From: Thysanoteuthis rhombus
Lineage: Eukaryota; Mollusca; Cephalopoda; Oegopsida; Thysanoteuthidae
Direction of reading: 5' to 3'
Length of the DNA: 64,000 nt
Assembly (NCBI GenBank): GCA_963457665.1
Contig: OY735231.1
Coordinates: 32,679,702 to 32,743,701 of the forward strand
Part shown: positions 59,725-64,000 of the stretch, one piece after another
Position numbering within the stretch: position 1 is the first letter of the stretch
Layout: every line of letters starts with the position of its first letter
Program-made: the position numbers and the translations under genes
The notes under the pieces: generated by a model
The model's database searches: none
Told to the model about the DNA's origin: nothing
What the model saw: only the letters and a program-made list of their open reading frames with translations

Positions 59725-59811
59725 CTAAGTCTCTCCACTGAAAGTTTGACAGCATGGGGGAGGCATCAGCTGGCAGTTCCAGTCCACAGTACTGCCAGCT
59801 ACAAGTCACTG
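59725..59811 (+). CDS. First coding exon, probable NEDD4-family E3 ubiquitin ligase (WWP1/WWP2/ITCH-like); coding from 59754
   Basis: The exon is bounded by a strong acceptor (TATTTCTATCCTCAG|CTAAG) and a consensus donor (ACTG|GTAAGT) and is clearly less AT-rich than its flanks. After 29 nt of 5' UTR, ATG at 59754 opens MGEASAGSSSPQYCQLQVT plus one base, ending in phase 1. In WWP1 and ITCH a short Ser-rich leader precedes RLQLQVTV or SQLQITV, the first strand of the C2 domain. A following GTN codon would give QLQVTV here. These HECT ligases use an N-terminal C2 domain for membrane binding, WW domains for PPxY partners and a C-terminal HECT domain for ubiquitin transfer; only the first residues are inside the window. 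The human neighbour pair NOB1/WWP2, in the same head-to-head order, supports the call. The peptide is short, so another gene is possible. The exon itself is more certain than its name. Confidence 0.55.
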
Positions 59812-61362
59812 GTAAGTAAATCTTGAAAAACTTATTAAAACCTATTCTATGAGTTAGATGTAAAAATGTTTGAGAGTTATAAGATGTTGTAAGTCATGGG
59901 TAAGTATGTATTTAGGGGGGGAAAAAAATTTAATACAAGTATGGAAATCCAATGTGTCCATGTTTCCAGGGAAACCTCTGAGGGTGACCATGAGAAGGAA
60001 AACTATATATATTATCTAAACAATTTCAATCTATAATCCTATGCTTGTGAATGCTGATATAGTTATATATTTTCACAAGTATTGGTTCAAAAAAAAAAAA
60101 AAAATTGAACTGGTGACAAAGTGAGTAAGTGATGTTGGCTACATCTAGAAAATTTTAGTTTTAACTTGATATTTTCTAATCAGCCAATTCATGTGACTAA
60201 TCTTGTAGATGATAATCTCTTAATAGATATTTTTTTAATGACTTATATTGTCTACTAAGGCATCCCAAGTTGCGTTGAATAGGGCTCTTACGCTGGCCAT
60301 GGCATCAGCTCTTTCTGCTTGATCTTCACATATCGCAAGTTCTTTGGGGTTAGCTTATATGAAATGGACTTTAAGGTGATAAGCACTTTATATGGCATCA
60401 CTCACTCCACCATACACTATTTAACCATAGCTGAGGGAGAAGAGACAGATTCATGCTCTTCTCAAGTACATCAGAGCTAGTCTCAGTTTTGAATTCAGGT
60501 GGTGGTCCATTTTTTGTGCTACTAACTGATCTAGTACAAGCACTACACTATGGCCTTTCAGCGATCCCAAAATAGTAAAAAAAGGAGTTTAAATATATCT
60601 AGACTTAGTTGTCATGGCAGCACTTATATACTGCATCGGGATGTCTAAGAGTTCTGTATTCATGCTGTTTACTCTCGTGCTTTGTTGTCCCTTACCCCAT
60701 AATTTTTTGTGCAGTTTTATATTTTAACTTCGTGTTATTTACAGCTGGCAGTTGAAACTATTTCGACTCCATCTCTAACACAAATGAATGAGCTGATATT
60801 CAAAGTGTTTATTAAAAAACATGATTGAATTTCTTGAAAAAAAACCCTCCCCTTTTTTTGTTGTATGGTAGGCTATCTTGAAATTTACATTGTCAGTAGT
60901 AATTGGAGCCAATCTCTTTGGTGTTTATTACTATTGGCTACCAACACCCAGAGTTCAAAAGAATAATAGCTGCACTTGGGCAATCTTAAATGTGTAGGTG
61001 TGTGACAAATTTTCTTGTTCAAAATATCTGTCAATAGAAATATCCCTTTGCCAATGGTGTCTACAATTTCATGTAATCATTATTTTTAGTACAATTTCAA
61101 GTGACAAGTCTTGTAAATGTATTTATAAAACCAGTAAAAATAAATCCTTAGATTCTGATTCGCTATACAATCATTGGCCTCTTGAAATATCCGTAGTGAT
61201 ACAGGATTACTTTTTCCTCCTGTTTGGAATTTAATAAAAAAATTTCAATCAAAACCTACATAAATCCTAGAATGATGATTCTTTTTTTTTCATTGGTTCT
61301 TCACTACCTATTTATTATTATTAAAAAAAAGAATCGGTCTGTTAAATTTTTGTAGCATGTTC

Positions 61363-61400
<38 letters not shown>

Positions 61401-64000
61401 GACTCTAATGTTTGTGCCTTGTTATTTGTTATGATTAGTATTGTTTTTGTATAGTACTAGATGAAGACCGCCCTTTTGCCCCCCCCTCCCGATCAGATGA
61501 TTCCTATGTATTTGTGTATGGAGGTAAATTGAACGTAAGCGTTCAGTTTAATGTAATAGTCACGTTGTAAATATAACCTCCCTTAATTTTCTCAATTCTG
61601 AATTAAAAAAAGAATGTTTGTAAACCAAATAGTCAAAGTTCTTCCCCTAGGTCCACTAAGCTGCTTGAATGGGTTTAAGGGAAGGGACACAGTGACAGAT
61701 GGTTGTTTATAGTTTTATCTCCATGATTTAAAAAAGGGAACCAAAGAACAAACATTTATTCGTCAACAGAAGAGAAAGTGGTATTTGAAGCTGCACAATC
61801 TGTTGGCCATTTGCCAAAACTTCTGGTAGTTCATGTTAGTTGTTGGATTAATACCATGCACTTATAGAATTGGGCTAAAAGTTTCTAATTCAATTTTTAT
61901 TTGAAGGATTTTAGAAAATCCCATACTGTATGTTTGCAAGTAATTTATGGAAAGGAATGTATGTATGTATGCATATAGATATATATAAGGAAGGATTTTA
62001 TAAATGTTGATCTATTTGATAAGGAAGTAGGATTTTAGAAAAATTTATACTGCATGTTTGCAATTCAGATAATTTATATATTTTTATAATAAAGGAACAA
62101 TACTTGGTTTTGAATAGTGGCTTATTTGTTGAAACTTCATGGAAGACAATGTTTTTTTTTATCTTGTGATAGACTTATTTTTTTCTTCCCTGGTTTTATT
62201 CCTTTAACACATCTCTTAATACTTTGTCAACCATTCCAATAGAATCATTAATGTATTCATGGATAATATGGTAGCTTGTGGCTGTATTTTGGATGAGTAT
62301 AGAAACAGTTTTATACACATCACAGCAAACAGTTTTTTTTTTTTTTTCGATGTTGGGTAATTAGACTAATTATACTAGACGTAGCATGTGGAAGACTTGC
62401 CTAAGGCATAAATGTCCAGTTAAAGTGAAGAAGAAAAAGGGGGGGGGGGTTGACAAAATTGTTGTTGACTACTTGCTTGTAATGAGCTTAAAAAGGAAAA
62501 CTCTATCCCCAGCTGATATTGAAAAGTGTTGACTTGGGAAAATCTTCTTGCGAATATTCTAAATTGGGAATTGTCATGAGAATAGAAGTATTATTCAAAC
62601 TACCCAAACAAAACCTTTTCATTGTTGTGAGATCTGGCTTATAAAAAGGAAAAAACCTTATAACCATTGGGTGTTTTCCAGTGTTTTAGAGAAAGATGTC
62701 TTCTGAATTGATCAAACTCTTAGTCTCTGCATAAATCAACTTCTCAAAGAATTGATTCTGTAGCAGAAAGTGAGAAGTGCAAAGATTTCTTGAGTAACAA
62801 TTAACTTAAGATATCTTATCTGATCTCTGAATGGTTGAAATTTTGGGGAATCGCCTATATCTCTGGTATAATACAATTGTGGTTTAATATTTTGAGTCTT
62901 GCCATATTACAAAAATGACTTGAAAGCTTACAAAAAAGGGCCAGTTAGTGTCACTTAGATCTTTGGCAGAACACAGATATTCTGATCCCTAGGCAGAAGT
63001 GGTGATCTATACATAAATCCTGTCAATTTTTACAGGTACTATTCTAGTATAATTAGTAATATAGAAATATTTTGCATTACGAAATGAGAGGTCTATAACA
63101 TGTGACTCTGATTACAGCAGCTGTTATAAAATTTCCTATTTAGAAAAAAAAAAAAAGAAAAAAAAAGCTGGTGCGGGAAGGGGTGCCCAACTTTCTCAAA
63201 GGTCATTTTTACTGAAATGTAAAACTGTTTAAAAGCTTTGAAAACTTGAGAAATGCTTCTGACATTCAAATCTGTATTGCTACGCTCCTTCCTTCTATTC
63301 ACAGTGATTGTAAAATTTGTAGCCAGTTATGTTGCCCTATATGTCAAAGTAGACCAATTGAAAATTGAACAATAAAAGTGTATAATACAATTAATATCAA
63401 TAAAAATTCTATCAATAATGTGTTTCTACCTTATCTCTTATTCATTTACTACACTGGTTATTCGTATTTCTTTTTCTATTTATTGATTCCCTCTTTTAGC
63501 GGCTTTAAAATTTTACACTTCTCCCCCAATGTAACACGGTTGGCTGATGGACCCCAAAATATAAATCTTGCTCTAAAATGACTAGATTTTTATTGCAGCT
63601 CGTTTGTAATCCAGTTGGCTTCCTTGGACCACAACACCTGCATTGTAATGGAGACATTTGTATTGTCAAGCAAAGATTTATGTAGATATTAGGAAAAATA
63701 TTGCATAGATAGTGATGTTACTGCTTGTAATCTATTTGCAGGAGTCAGATGCTCTTAGTTACATTGTTACACTAGGTATGGACATGAAATAGTTGTAATG
63801 AAGATTGACTCGTCTTCATTTTTTTTTTCCTTTTCTTTTTTTTTTCTCTAATGTGTCCATTCCACCAAAAATGCATGATTTAAAGACTGTTGAAACTATA
63901 TATAGGTACAGTAATAAGCCTAATGAAGAAAAAAAATCCTCTATTCTACAGAACAAATATCTGTTTTTCAGCATAATTTTGTTTCTTATTGATGCCCTCT
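59812..64000 (+). other. Inferred intron after the first coding exon
   Basis: AT-rich, with the longest T-run of the window (61364-61397), a G-run near 62440 and A-runs at 60089-60104 and near 63144. About 60250-60560 is less AT-rich and shares short strings with 37830-38060. I looked for the next C2 exon (SAKL...; YVEV-VDG) and did not find it. Exon-like AG/GT pairs near 63600 and 63742 do not encode C2-like sequence. Confidence 0.5.

Noticed and set aside
63600..63780. Two AG-preceded blocks that resemble exons (after 63599 and 63741)
   Set aside because: Their translations do not continue a C2 domain and the donors are weak.

Overview
The window is AT-rich eukaryotic (metazoan) DNA. It has long introns, many homopolymer runs and microsatellites, tRNA-derived SINE-like pieces, decayed LINEs, a mariner relic and several small inverted-repeat elements. 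Nothing prokaryotic is present: there are no operons and no CRISPR array, and no long intact ORF or rRNA was seen. The repeat mix and the large introns suggest an invertebrate, perhaps a marine lophotrochozoan such as a mollusc. That is an impression; the sequence does not settle the taxon.

Two protein-coding genes can be supported, arranged head to head. On the minus strand, three exons (12882-12977, 10585-10717, 4095-4228) join in frame into 121 residues of the N-terminal PIN nuclease domain of NOB1. NOB1 is the endonuclease that makes the 3' end of 18S rRNA. The rest of NOB1, including its zinc ribbon, was not found and probably lies left of the window. On the plus strand, a well-spliced exon at 59725-59811 carries a start codon and 19 codons ending in QLQVT. 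This fits the start of the C2 domain of a NEDD4-family ubiquitin ligase (WWP1/WWP2/ITCH). The peptide alone is weak evidence. In human, however, NOB1 and WWP2 are head-to-head neighbours, so the position and orientation support the call.

If this is right, the layout is as follows: 1-4094 NOB1 intron or downstream DNA; 4095-12977 NOB1 exons and introns; about 12971-13140 a shared divergent promoter (start codon inside a YY1-like motif, E-box, ETS-like and CRE-like sites); about 13.1-59.7 kb a very long 5' intron of the ligase gene without recognisable coding exons; 59812-64000 the next intron. Long homopolymer runs switch from A to T on the plus strand near 13 kb. That gives T-tracts in the transcript sense of both genes and independently supports the inferred layout.

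The remaining sequence is mostly repeats. There are four LINE fragments of at least three kinds (3.4-3.7, 6.2-6.8, 19.7-20.8 and 27.3-28.6 kb), a mariner relic (9.5-10.2 kb), and hAT-like and pogo-like MITEs. An R1 family of about 420 bp has nine copies; smaller families are R2, R3 and a roughly 190-bp TIR element. There are also a purine/pyrimidine-switching degenerate tandem array (47.1-47.7 kb) and a 37-bp inverted repeat enclosing a hammerhead-like three-way junction (33.6-33.75 kb). I did not find a clearly new biological system. The best leads are the gene pair, the hammerhead-like element and the unnamed repeat families.
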